64,000 nucleotides of DNA from Rhodocyclaceae bacterium (lineage in GTDB: Bacteria > Pseudomonadota > Gammaproteobacteria > Burkholderiales > Rhodocyclaceae): assembly GCA_013791905.1 (NCBI GenBank), contig VMSX01000016.1, forward strand, positions 62,001 to 126,000, read 5' to 3'. Under the pieces are notes generated by a model that was given only the letters and a program-made list of their open reading frames with translations, was not told the origin of the DNA and did not search any database. The position numbers and the translations under genes are program-made. Positions 55,564-63,873 of the stretch are shown one piece after another. Position 1 is the stretch's first letter. Each line of letters opens with the position of its first letter.

Positions 55564-55702
55564 TGCGAAAATCATCTGCCGGTAAGCCCCTGTAAGCCTG
55601 CTTGGAACTAGCTGTTCAGGGCATAATGGCGCTCCTGATCCACCGGCCCGCATGTGCAAGAAGAGGTCGCGGATCAACCAGAATCCCGGGAGGAGGGGCT
55701 TC

Positions 55703-56590
55703 ATGAACGGCGAGTGGCTGCCGCAATTTCTGCAATTTCTGTTTTCCGGCATTACGGTCGGCGCGGCCTATGCCTTGGCGGCATTGGGATTCACGCTGAT
55801 TTACAACGCCAGCAACGTGATCAATTTTGCCCAGGGCGAATTCATCATGCTCGGCGGCATGCTGACGGTGTTCTTTCTGCAGTCGGGTATGCCGATGCCG
55901 GTTGCCGTTGTGCTGGCGATCTTCATTCCAGCCCTGGTCGGCATCCTGATCGAGAAGCTGGCGATCGAGCCAGCCAAGAACGCCGAGGTGACGACGCTGA
56001 TCATCATCACCATCGGTGCTTCGCTGGTGATTCGTGGCGTGGTGCAGGTTTTCCTTGGCAAGGGTACGCACAGCTTCCCCGCGTTTTCAGGTTCAGAACC
56101 GATCGCGATTGCCGGGGCCACGCTGCTGCCGCAAAGCCTGTGGGTGCTGGGTGTGGCGGCGCTGGTGGTTGCCGCGCTGGGCTGGTTTTTCAGTCGCACG
56201 CTGATGGGCAAGGCGATTCTCGCCACCTCGTATAACCGGCTGGCAGCCCAGTTGGTGGGCATCAACACGAGCCGGGTGCTGTTCATCAGTTACGCCCTGT
56301 CGGGCGCGCTGGGCGCGATCGGCGGCATCCTGCTGACGCCGCTGACGCTGACCTCCTACGATGTTGGCATCATGCTCGGGCTCAAAGGTTTTGTCGCCGC
56401 TGTGGTCGGTGGGCTGGGCAGCGGACTCGGCGCGGTGATCGGCGGCCTGCTGGTGGGCATCATCGAGGCCATGGGCGCCGGCTACATCTCCTCGGCGTAC
56501 AAGGACGCGATTCCCTTCGGGCTGATTCTGGTCATTCTTTTCTTCATGCCGCGCGGCCTGTTCGGCAGCAAGGTCACGGATCGGGTGTGA
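55703..56590 (+). CDS. livH: Liv-type ABC transporter permease LivH
   Basis: A 295-residue permease with about eight helices and the LivH signatures NASNVINFAQGEFIMLGGM and GLKGFVAAVVGGLGSGLGAV. ATG 55703 is preceded by a strong GGGAGGAGGGG; the in-frame ATG at 55652 is less likely. First gene of livH-livM-livG-livF; the substrate is probably the aromatic acid activated by PaaK. Confidence 0.93.
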   Translation: MNGEWLPQFLQFLFSGITVGAAYALAALGFTLIYNASNVINFAQGEFIMLGGMLTVFFLQSGMPMPVAVVLAIFIPALVGILIEKLAIEPAKNAEVTTLIIITIGASLVIRGVVQVFLGKGTHSFPAFSGSEPIAIAGATLLPQSLWVLGVAALVVAALGWFFSRTLMGKAILATSYNRLAAQLVGINTSRVLFISYALSGALGAIGGILLTPLTLTSYDVGIMLGLKGFVAAVVGGLGSGLGAVIGGLLVGIIEAMGAGYISSAYKDAIPFGLILVILFFMPRGLFGSKVTDRV

Positions 56591-56672
56591 ATAAACTTCC
56601 CCCACGCTTACTTCGTTCGCTGCCCCCAGTGGGGGCGCAGGCCTCCCTTGGGACGGCCCGGCTGGAGGCCTG
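56591..56672 (+). repeat. C/G-run hairpin repeat between livH and livM
   Basis: Contains GCCCCC-AGT-GGGGGC and the block CTCCCTTGGGACGGCCCGGC, a pattern that resembles the repeat blocks at 52.9 and 59.7-60.0 kb. It ends in GGAGG (56664-56668), which serves as the livM ribosome-binding site five bases before its ATG. An intra-operon copy of a dispersed hairpin repeat. Confidence 0.6.
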
Positions 56673-57602
56673 ATGCCAAGATCACGATTTACCGGATTGA
56701 TTGTCATTGCCGTCGTGCTGGCCGTACTGCCATTTCTGCTGCCGAACAATTTCTACCTCGATCTGGCGATCCGCATGATGATCAATGCCTGCATCGTGTT
56801 GGGTCTCAACCTGCTGATCGGTTTTGCCGGCCAGATCAGCCTCGGCCATGCTGGCTTTGTTGGCATTGGCGCCTACGCCTCGGCGGTGCTGACGACGCAC
56901 TACAGCTGGTCGCCGCTGGCTGCCATGCTGGCAGGTGCGCTGGGGGCGGGCGTGCTGGCGGCGCTGGTGGCGCGCCCGATCTTCAAGCTGAAGGGCCACT
57001 ATCTGGCGATGGCAACCTTGGGTCTGGGCATCATTATCTCGATCATCGTCCGGAACGAGGCCGCCCTGACCGGCGGTCCCGATGGCATGCCGGTGCCGGC
57101 GCTGGCGCTGTTCAGCTTTGAAATATCCGGCGAGAAACAGTGGTACTGGGTGCTGTCAGGCATCCTGCTGCTCAGTTTGTGGGCTTCGTTGAACCTGATC
57201 AACTCGCCGTTCGGGCGGGCGCTGCGTGCCCTGCATGGCTCGGAGGTGGCTTCGCAGGTGGTGGGTGTCGATGTGGCCAAGTACAAGTTGGCGATCTTCG
57301 TGTTTTCGGCGGTTTTCGCCAGCCTGATGGGTTCGGTGACGGCGCACTATGTCGGCTTCGTGACGCCCAACGTGGCGGATTTCTTTCATTCGATAGAACT
57401 GGTAACCATGGTCGTCATCGGCGGCATGGCCTCGATCTATGGCTCGGTGATCGGTGCCGTCCTGTTGACCGCGTTGCCGCAGGCGCTGACTGGCTTCGAG
57501 GGTTGGGAAACGGTTGCCTTCGGGTCCATCCTGATGTTCTGCATGATCTTCATGCCCAAGGGGCTGGTGCCAACCCTGGCGGCGAAATTCGGGAGACGAT
57601 GA
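56673..57602 (+). CDS. livM: Liv-type ABC transporter permease LivM
   Basis: A 309-residue permease with the LivM signatures INLLIGFAGQISLGHAGFVG-like (GLNLLIGFAGQISLGHAGF) and VVIGGMASIYGSVIGAVLL. The ATG at 56673 uses a GGAGG supplied by the repeat just upstream. livG starts on the base after its stop. Confidence 0.93.
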   Translation: MPRSRFTGLIVIAVVLAVLPFLLPNNFYLDLAIRMMINACIVLGLNLLIGFAGQISLGHAGFVGIGAYASAVLTTHYSWSPLAAMLAGALGAGVLAALVARPIFKLKGHYLAMATLGLGIIISIIVRNEAALTGGPDGMPVPALALFSFEISGEKQWYWVLSGILLLSLWASLNLINSPFGRALRALHGSEVASQVVGVDVAKYKLAIFVFSAVFASLMGSVTAHYVGFVTPNVADFFHSIELVTMVVIGGMASIYGSVIGAVLLTALPQALTGFEGWETVAFGSILMFCMIFMPKGLVPTLAAKFGRR

Positions 57603-58364
57603 ATGGCGCTCCTCGAAGTCAGCAACCTCACCAAGATCTTCGGCGGCGTGCGTGCCGTGCAAAATGTCAGCTTTGCCGTTGAAGCGGGGATCGTCTATTC
57701 GGTCATCGGTCCGAATGGCGCCGGCAAGACGACATTGTTCAATCTCATCACCGGCATCTATGTCCCGAGCGAAGGGCAGATTCGCCTCGACGGGCGGGAC
57801 ATTGCCGGTGTTGCGCCCCATGAATTGGCGCGTTTCGGCATGGCGCGCACCTTCCAGAATCTGCAGGTGTGCATGAACATGACGGCGCTTGAAAATGTCA
57901 TGGTCGGCGCGCACCTCAGACTTGATCGCAACCTCTTCAAGGGTGCGCTGCGCTTCCCCAGCATCGCCCGGCGCGATGCTGCTTTGCGCGAAGAGGCGGC
58001 TGAGTTGATGCGGCTGGTCGGACTGGAGGCTTTCATCGATGCCCATGCCGATGCCATGCCCTATGGCGCGCTGAAGCGGCTGGAAATTGCCCGTGCACTG
58101 GCTGCCAAGCCGCGCGTGCTGTTTCTCGACGAACCTGCCGCCGGATTGAACCCGAAGGAAACCAGCGAGGTCGACATCCTGGTACGCAAGGTTGCCGATT
58201 CCGGCGTGACCGTGGTGCTGGTCGAGCACGACATGAAGATGGTGATGAACATCTCGGACCAGATCCTGGTGCTCGACTACGGCCGCAAGCTCGCCGAAGG
58301 CTCGGCTGCCGAGGTGCGGCGTAATCCCGATGTGATCGCGGCCTATCTCGGCACCCACCAGTAA
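57603..58364 (+). CDS. livG: Liv-type ABC transporter ATPase LivG
   Basis: A 253-residue ABC ATPase. Walker A is GPNGAGKTT, the signature region is ALKRLEIARAL (a diverged LSGGQ), and Walker B is VLFLDEPAAGL. It begins on the base after the livM stop and ends 11 bp before the LivF fusion gene, its dimer partner. Confidence 0.94.
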   Translation: MALLEVSNLTKIFGGVRAVQNVSFAVEAGIVYSVIGPNGAGKTTLFNLITGIYVPSEGQIRLDGRDIAGVAPHELARFGMARTFQNLQVCMNMTALENVMVGAHLRLDRNLFKGALRFPSIARRDAALREEAAELMRLVGLEAFIDAHADAMPYGALKRLEIARALAAKPRVLFLDEPAAGLNPKETSEVDILVRKVADSGVTVVLVEHDMKMVMNISDQILVLDYGRKLAEGSAAEVRRNPDVIAAYLGTHQ

Positions 58365-58375
58365 GGTAGACGAAG

Positions 58376-59695
58376 ATGCGCAGCCTGACATTGCGAACGA
58401 TTACCGATGAACACCGCAACCAGTGGCAATTGGGTCATGCGATAGCCGATCTGGCCGATGACATCGAGCACGGTGCCGAGCCCGACAAGCGCTTCTTCGA
58501 GGCGGTGTTCACCTATATCGACGAGTACTCCAACCACATGCACAATCCGCGTGAGGAGTTGCTCCTGTTCGGCTTGTTGCGCGAACGCGATCCGACGCTG
58601 ATTCCGCTCCTTGACGAGTTGTCCCACGAGCATGTTGAAGGTGCCCCGCTGATCGCCCGGCTGCGCGCTGCCCTGGACGAGTCGCACAGCGAAGCCGGTC
58701 GGCCGCTGTTTGTCGAGGCGCTGCGCGAACTGGTGGCCGAAATTCGCAGTCACATCGGCAAGGAGGAGGGCAAGCTGCTACCGCGTGCCCACAAGGTGCT
58801 GACTGCCGAAGATATTCTGAAACTCGATGCGGTGCTGTCCGACGCTGACCACCCGCAGTTCGGCACCAAGCGCCAGGCAGAGTTTCGCGAGCTCTACCAT
58901 CGCGTGGTCAACCTGGCCCCGGAATCGGTCGGACTGGGCGGCTCGGCCGCCGGGCTACTGATGCACGACGCCGCGGCTCCAGTACGCAAAGCTGTACTTG
59001 CCGTGCGCGCCGTCGACAGCTGTTATGGCCGGATCCGGGCAATCAAGGAAATCAGCCTGGAGATTCGCAGCGGCGAACTGGTGGCCCTGGTCGGCGCGAA
59101 CGGCGCGGGCAAGACGACCCTGCTCAGGGCCATCTCCGGTGTGCAGCCAATCGTCGGCGGAACCATCATCTTCGACGACGAAGACATTACGCAACTCAGT
59201 CCCGACCAGCGCGTCAGCCTCGGCATCTGCCAGGTACCCGAGGGACGCCAGGTTTTCGGACCCTTGTCGGTCGAGGACAACCTGCGCCTGGGCGCCATTA
59301 CGCAATCCAGGGGCCGGCTCACCGTCGGGCTGGAGCGCGTCTATGAAACTTTCCCGGTGCTCAAGGAAAAGCGCCACCTGCCCGCCGGCACGCTTTCCGG
59401 CGGTCAGCAGCAGATGCTGTCGATCGGCCGGGCACTGATGGGGCGCCCACGCTTGCTGTTGCTCGACGAGCCGTCTATGGGTCTGGCGCCGCTGCTGGTC
59501 GAAGAAGTTTTCAACGTCGTGCGCACCCTGAAAGCGCAGGGCATGACCATTTTCCTGGTCGAGCAGAATGCCTATGCCGCCCTGGAAATTGCCGACCGTG
59601 GCTATGTGATGGAAACCGGTTCGATCACCCTGACCGGCACGGGGCAGGAGCTGCTCGACAACGAGCAGGTGAAGGCCGCCTACCTCGGCATTTAG
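58376..59695 (+). CDS. livF: hemerythrin-LivF fusion: HHE domain plus ABC transporter ATPase
   Basis: A 439-residue fusion. Residues 1-180 form a hemerythrin-like four-helix bundle with iron-ligand candidates His13, His54/His56 with Glu60 (HxxxE), His84/His86 and His126 with Glu130 (HxxxE). After a short linker, residues 205-439 are a LivF ATPase: Walker A GANGAGKTT (240-248), signature LSGGQQQ, Walker B LLLLDEPSMGL. LivF normally has only the ATPase, about 235 residues. An O2-, NO- or iron-responsive control of the transporter is inferred. The reading frame is continuous and the ATPase motifs are intact, so it should be functional. Confidence 0.92.
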   Translation: MRSLTLRTITDEHRNQWQLGHAIADLADDIEHGAEPDKRFFEAVFTYIDEYSNHMHNPREELLLFGLLRERDPTLIPLLDELSHEHVEGAPLIARLRAALDESHSEAGRPLFVEALRELVAEIRSHIGKEEGKLLPRAHKVLTAEDILKLDAVLSDADHPQFGTKRQAEFRELYHRVVNLAPESVGLGGSAAGLLMHDAAAPVRKAVLAVRAVDSCYGRIRAIKEISLEIRSGELVALVGANGAGKTTLLRAISGVQPIVGGTIIFDDEDITQLSPDQRVSLGICQVPEGRQVFGPLSVEDNLRLGAITQSRGRLTVGLERVYETFPVLKEKRHLPAGTLSGGQQQMLSIGRALMGRPRLLLLDEPSMGLAPLLVEEVFNVVRTLKAQGMTIFLVEQNAYAALEIADRGYVMETGSITLTGTGQELLDNEQVKAAYLGI

Positions 59696-59710
59696 GCCCG
59701 CCCCCCTTCG

Positions 59711-59731
59711 CCCCCCTCCGGGGGGTTCTTT
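59711..59731 (+). terminator. terminator-like hairpin after livF
   Basis: Six C (59711-59716) pair with six G (59720-59725) around TCC, followed by TTCTTT. It lies 16 bases past the livF stop and is the outer part of the left arm. Confidence 0.6.
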
Positions 59732-60002
59732 AGTGCTCGCTATGCTCGTCTATCACGGGGCACTCCGTCGCAAAGACTGCACGGGTTGCGCCTTCGGCGC
59801 GTGTCGCGTTTGCTTGGGGCGGCCCGGCGCAAACGCTGCTGTGTTTCGATCCGCTGGAAAAGTCGGCGCTGGCGGGACGGCGCAATTCAACAGCAGCTTT
59901 CCCGCAGGGCCGCCCCAAGGGAAAGCGGCACGCGCCGAAGGCGCAAACCGCTCAGCAGCAAATACGATAGCTCCCCGTAATATCCGCGCGCAGCGCGCTA
60001 AC

Positions 60003-60023
60003 GAGAACCCCCCGCGAGGGGGG
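60003..60023 (-). terminator. terminator-like hairpin after phoH
   Basis: On the minus strand six C, a TCGC loop and six G (60008-60023) are followed by TTCTCG. It mirrors the livF hairpin in the opposite arm and would end phoH transcripts. Confidence 0.55.
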
Positions 60024-60048
60024 CGAAGGGGGGCGGGCGTTTGTTTTT

Positions 60049-61509
60049 TTACAGCACTTCCGCCGCGTGATCGGCCAGGCGCGAGCGTTCGCCGCGCAGC
60101 AGGGTGATGTGACCGGAATGCGGCCAGCCCTTGAAACGATCGACGACGTAGGTCAGGCCGGATGAACCCTCGGTCAGGTACGGCGTGTCGATCTGCGCGA
60201 TGTTGCCCAGGCAGACCACCTTGGTGCCGGGGCCGGCGCGGGTGATCAGGGTTTTCATCTGCTTCGGCGTGAGGTTTTGCGCTTCGTCGATGATGACGAA
60301 TTTGTTCAGGAAGGTGCGGCCGCGCATGAAGTTGAGTGACTTGATCTTGATACGGCTGCGGATGAGGTCCATTGTCGCGGCGCGGCCCCATTCTCCCGAA
60401 TAGCTGCCGGAGTAACCGCTGCCGGTCTTCTCGCCTTCCTCGGCCGGTTTATTGAGGACGTCGAGGTTGTCCTCCAGCGCGCCCATCCACGGCGTCATTT
60501 TTTCTTCCTCGGTGCCCGGCAGGAAGCCGATGTCCTCGCCGACCGGCACGGTGACGCGGGTGATGATGATTTCGGCGAAACGCTTCTCTTCGAGCGTCTG
60601 CGTCAGCGCGGCGGCGAGGGTCAGCAGCGTCTTGCCGGTGCCGGCCTGGCCGAGCAGGGTGACGAAGTCGATGTCGGGATCCATCAGCAGGTTGACGGCA
60701 AAGTTCTGTTCGCGGTTTCTGGCCGTGATGCCCCACACCGCATTCTTGGTGTGGCTGTAATCGATCAGGGTTTCGATTTCCGCCGTGCCTTTACCACCCC
60801 CGCCAGCGCCGACTTTTACCCAGGCCTGCAGGGGCTGCGCGCCGTCCTGCCAGACGAATTCATTGACCAGCAGATCGGGACAGAGCGGCCCCTTGATGCG
60901 GTAGTAGGTCCGGCCATCCTTCTTCCAGGATTCCAGACCCTTGCCATGCGTGTCCCAGAAATCTTCCGGGAGTTCGGTGCTGCCGGTGTAGAGGAGGTCG
61001 GTGTCTTCCAGTACCTTGTCGTTGAAGTAGTCCTGCGCGTCGAGGCCCAGTGCGCGGGCCTTGATGCGCATGTTGATGTCCTTGGTGACGAGGATCACCG
61101 GCCGTTTCGGCTGCGTCTGATGCAGATGCATCGCCACGGCGATGATCTGGTTGTCGGCGCGCGAAGTCGGCAGCGATGCTGGCAGGACGCTGTTGATCGC
61201 TTCGGTTTGCAGGAACAAGCGCCCGGTCGCCAGATCGTGCGACGGGCCGGCCAGCTCGATGCCGTGTTTGATCCTGTCTTCGCAACAGCTGACGATCTCG
61301 TCGAGCATGCGGCTGGTCTGGCGGGCATTGCGCGCCACTTCCGACATGCCCTTCTTGTTGGCGTCAAGTTCCTCGAGTGTCATCATCGGCACGTAGAGGT
61401 CGTGCTCCTCGAAGCGGAACAGGCTCAGCGGATCGTGCATCAGCACGTTGGTGTCGAGCACAAACAGCTTGGTGGGTTTGCTCGGCTTGGTGGTGCGTTT
61501 GGCGTTCAT
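60049..61509 (-). CDS. PIN domain-PhoH ATPase fusion protein
   Basis: A 486-residue protein of the PhoH2-like type. The N-terminal PIN ribonuclease domain has FVLDTNVLMHDP with the first Asp and TSRADNQIIAVA with further acidic residues; the C-terminal PhoH ATPase has Walker A GQAGTGKT and Walker B VIIDEAQNLTPKQMK. Such toxin-like or RNA-remodelling enzymes unwind and cut RNA. The interdomain linker carries WVKVGAGGGGKGTAE, encoded by a copy of the dispersed repeat core (near 60793-60820). Confidence 0.92.
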   Translation of the reverse strand: MNAKRTTKPSKPTKLFVLDTNVLMHDPLSLFRFEEHDLYVPMMTLEELDANKKGMSEVARNARQTSRMLDEIVSCCEDRIKHGIELAGPSHDLATGRLFLQTEAINSVLPASLPTSRADNQIIAVAMHLHQTQPKRPVILVTKDINMRIKARALGLDAQDYFNDKVLEDTDLLYTGSTELPEDFWDTHGKGLESWKKDGRTYYRIKGPLCPDLLVNEFVWQDGAQPLQAWVKVGAGGGGKGTAEIETLIDYSHTKNAVWGITARNREQNFAVNLLMDPDIDFVTLLGQAGTGKTLLTLAAALTQTLEEKRFAEIIITRVTVPVGEDIGFLPGTEEEKMTPWMGALEDNLDVLNKPAEEGEKTGSGYSGSYSGEWGRAATMDLIRSRIKIKSLNFMRGRTFLNKFVIIDEAQNLTPKQMKTLITRAGPGTKVVCLGNIAQIDTPYLTEGSSGLTYVVDRFKGWPHSGHITLLRGERSRLADHAAEVL

Positions 61510-61531
61510 GGCACTCCAGTCGGAAAAAGCT

Positions 61532-62011
61532 TTACAGCGCCTGCAGGGCGGTCAGCACCTCGGCAGCATGACCATCGGCCTTGACGGCGCGCCACTCGCG
61601 GGCCAGCTTGCCATTGCGGTCGATCAGGAAGGTGCTGCGCTCGATACCTTTGACCAGCTTGCCATACATGTTCTTCATTTTGATGACATCGAACAGGATG
61701 CAGGCGGTTTCATCGGCGTCGCACAGCAGTTCGAAGGGCAGGCCCAGCACGCTCTTGAAATTTTCATGTGACTTGATGCTGTCGCGCGACACCCCCCAGA
61801 CGCTGCCGCCGGCCTTGACGAATTCGGCATGCAGGTCGCGAAACTGCTGTGCTTCGGTGGTGCAGCCGGGTGTGCTGTCCTTGGGATAGAAGTAAACCAC
61901 CAGCGGACTGCCGCGTTGCGCGGAGAGGGTGAAGGTCTTGCCGGCAGTGGCCGGCAGGGAGAAATCGGGAACTTCCAGACCAACGGCGGAAGGGGTGGAT
62001 GGATTGCTCAT
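61532..62011 (-). CDS. bcp: peroxiredoxin, BCP/PrxQ type
   Basis: A 159-residue thioredoxin-fold peroxidase that reduces peroxides. The peroxidatic Cys is in KDSTPGCTTEA. The Cys found five residues later in many PrxQ proteins is a Gln here (TTEAQQF), so resolution must use another Cys (LLCDADETAC) or an external thiol. It lies 22 bp upstream of phoH and its ATG overlaps the ArnD-like stop. Confidence 0.92.
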   Translation of the reverse strand: MSNPSTPSAVGLEVPDFSLPATAGKTFTLSAQRGSPLVVYFYPKDSTPGCTTEAQQFRDLHAEFVKAGGSVWGVSRDSIKSHENFKSVLGLPFELLCDADETACILFDVIKMKNMYGKLVKGIERSTFLIDRNGKLAREWRAVKADGHAAEVLTALQAL

Positions 62012-62937
62012 GCGGCTTGCCTCCAGTCGGATAAAAATTCGTTGCCCTGCAACAGCAGAGTACCGTGGCGCCCCGCTACCTGGCCCACCACGATCTCATG
62101 CCGGGGAAGTTTATCCACGTCAAGGCCGGCAGCCAGCGCCTGAATAGATGTGAGTTCATAGCCCTGTTCCCGCCAGCCGGTCAGCAGTTCCTCGATCAGA
62201 TCGATTCGCTGCGTTGCACCGGGGTCGACGCGCAGGGTGAACACATGATCGGCGGGTGGCGGCGTGGCGGTGAGCGCCAGCAACCGATCCCGCAGCATTT
62301 GCGGGTCAGGGTTCTTTGCGTCGGCGAGTTCATCCAGCGTGGGCAGGGTGGTGGGAATTTGCGGGCAGCGCACGATCTCGCCATGCCACACCGGTACAAA
62401 GGGGTGACGGCCGCGGGTGTCGCTGGCATAGGCGAAATTGCAGCGCTGGGTCAGACGCAGGCTATGGGGATTGCCACGCCAGCCTGCAGCGGCATGCAAC
62501 AGGGGGGGCGTGGAAAAAACTTCCTCGAAGGCTGCCATGGCGCGCTTGAGCTGGGTTTCGCTCCAGCCCGCATCTGCCTTGTCCACTTCAGCCAGCCAGC
62601 GCAGTGCATCCCAGCCGTGCAGGCCAACCTCGAAACCATCGTCGCGCACGCGACGCAGGATGTCGGCACAGCGGCTGCCGATATGAGGTGCGGGAAGCAG
62701 GGTGCCGTAAAGCAGCGGACGCAGCCCGAAGTGCCCGATCAACGAAGTATTGATGGCGCGGCCATGCAATTGCGGTTGCCAGGCATGGCCGAGTGCCCGT
62801 CCGGAGCGGTCGGGGCCAAGGGCAAAGACAAAGCTTGCACCGGCGCGGTGACGGCGCAGCATGTCGGTCAGTAACGGTACGCCGACACAGGCAGCGCGAT
62901 AGCTGGGAACTTCAATTTTAAGAGCGATGCGCGGCAT
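62008..62937 (-). CDS. ArnD-like polysaccharide deacetylase family protein
   Basis: A 309-residue NodB-fold protein resembling ArnD, the deformylase of the undecaprenyl-phosphate-Ara4N pathway (FVFALGPDRSGRA, LLYGTLLPAPHIG). Two conserved positions differ: the metal-binding Asp in the first motif is Glu (LKIEVPSYR) and the later D-H pair reads GWDALRW. It may be divergent in activity. ATG 62937 is preferred over 62967. An SMR-type gene upstream (ArnE/F-like) hints at an Arn-like lipid A modification, but arnA, B, C and T are not in view. Confidence 0.75.
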   Translation of the reverse strand: MPRIALKIEVPSYRAACVGVPLLTDMLRRHRAGASFVFALGPDRSGRALGHAWQPQLHGRAINTSLIGHFGLRPLLYGTLLPAPHIGSRCADILRRVRDDGFEVGLHGWDALRWLAEVDKADAGWSETQLKRAMAAFEEVFSTPPLLHAAAGWRGNPHSLRLTQRCNFAYASDTRGRHPFVPVWHGEIVRCPQIPTTLPTLDELADAKNPDPQMLRDRLLALTATPPPADHVFTLRVDPGATQRIDLIEELLTGWREQGYELTSIQALAAGLDVDKLPRHEIVVGQVAGRHGTLLLQGNEFLSDWRQAA

Positions 62938-63003
62938 GAAGGGTCCGATATTGGTTGAGATGACCACTACTGGCCTTCTGTGTTGGATCCTGGCCCGGTC
63001 AGC

Positions 63004-63375
63004 CTAGGAACGGGCAATCAGCCAGACGCCGAGGACGATGAAGCCGATGCCCAGCAGTTTCTGCGCGCCCAGCGGTTCGTTGAGCCAGGCCCAGGCGGCG
63101 AGGGCATTGATCAGGTAGCCGATCGACAGCATCGGATAGGCAATGCTGACCGGCACGCGCGAAAGTGCCATGATCCAGACGACCAGGCTGATGGCATAGC
63201 AGGCCATGCCGGCCAGAATGGCGGGGTGCATGGCCAGTTTGATGCCGACGGGTAAGGCGTTTTGCCAATGAAACTCGAAATGGCCGATGGCATTGGTGCC
63301 GGCTTTCAACAGCAGTTGGGCGGCGGCATTCAGCAGCACGCCGGTGAGCACCAGAGTCAGGCTGACGGCATTCAT
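63004..63375 (-). CDS. SMR/EamA-type small membrane transporter
   Basis: A 123-residue four-helix membrane protein of the drug/metabolite transporter superfamily, resembling EmrE or ArnE/ArnF flippases (LVLTGVLLNAAAQLLLKAG, VVWIMALSRVPVSIAYPMLS). Its ATG (63375) overlaps the stop of the Mth938-like gene. With the ArnD-like gene next door, export of a lipid-linked sugar is a possible role; multidrug export is the alternative. Confidence 0.82.
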   Translation of the reverse strand: MNAVSLTLVLTGVLLNAAAQLLLKAGTNAIGHFEFHWQNALPVGIKLAMHPAILAGMACYAISLVVWIMALSRVPVSIAYPMLSIGYLINALAAWAWLNEPLGAQKLLGIGFIVLGVWLIARS

Positions 63376-63758
63376 GGAGTGGGCGAAGCTTCGATGATCA
63401 GCGCGGCGGCCACCACGCGGCCTTCGGTCATCAGGATGTTGTAGGTGCGGCAGGCAGCCTGCGTATCCATGACTTCGATGTTGCGACCGGCCTCGATCAG
63501 CGGCCGCAGCAAGGCGGGCGAGGGAAAGCGTTGCCGGCTGCCGGTGCCCAGCAACAGGACATCGCAACGCAGCGCCGCCAGCGGTTCGAGGTGGGCATGG
63601 GCGAGCGCGGCAAAGCTGTCAGGACCCCAATCCGGGTCGAGGTGGTCTGGCAGCAGCAGCAGGCTGTGCCGCAGTTCGCGGCCGTCTACGGAGACGTGAT
63701 GGTCGCCATAACCGGTGACGGCGTGGAGGATGCTGGGCGAATCGACGTTGAGTTTCAA
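63372..63758 (-). CDS. Mth938/DUF498 domain protein
   Basis: A protein of about 128 residues with the Mth938/NDUFAF3 core (YGDHHVSVDGRELRHSLLLL, LLLGTGSRQRFPSP, EVMDTQAACRTYNIL). The start is uncertain: TTG 63758 gives the expected N-terminus (LKLNVDSPSILHAV), and ATG 63875 would run through the promoter of the divergent aminotransferase. Human relatives assist complex I assembly; the bacterial role is unclear. Confidence 0.75.
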   Translation of the reverse strand: MKLNVDSPSILHAVTGYGDHHVSVDGRELRHSLLLLPDHLDPDWGPDSFAALAHAHLEPLAALRCDVLLLGTGSRQRFPSPALLRPLIEAGRNIEVMDTQAACRTYNILMTEGRVVAAALIIEASPTP

Positions 63759-63873
63759 GGCGGCGGTATGTGGTGAGAGTGCAACTTCTGCGCGTTGGGT
63801 TGCTGCGGTTCTGGCTCCGGCTGGGTTAAGATTATAACCTTTCACTTTTATCGCCTTCGTGCCCCAGACCGCC
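63759..63873. promoter_or_regulatory. divergent promoter region, Mth938-like / aminotransferase
   Basis: A gap of about 115 bp between divergent starts. The AT-rich stretch around 63825-63850 (TTAAGATTATAACC) contains -10-like TATAAC or TAAGAT sequences for the plus-strand gene. No operator is recognised. Confidence 0.35.

Larger units (their letters stand above)
59696..60038. repeat. large imperfect inverted repeat with central core, livF-phoH gap
   Basis: This 353-bp gap is almost all repeat. The left arm (59696-59841) and right arm (59891-60038) are imperfect inverted copies, both with GCCCGCCCCCCTTCGCCCCCCT outermost in transcript sense and GGGGCGGCC toward the centre. The centre (59858-59883) is a copy of the AAAAGTCGGCGCTGG core. 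Each arm ends in a C6/G6 hairpin facing the neighbouring convergent gene. A long ORF at 59733-60107 is a by-product of the repeat, not a gene. Confidence 0.8.

Noticed and set aside
59733-60107. 124-codon plus-strand ORF in the livF-phoH gap
   Set aside because: It is made of repeat arms and the repeat core and runs into the 3' end of phoH on the other strand; it has no protein-like pattern of its own.
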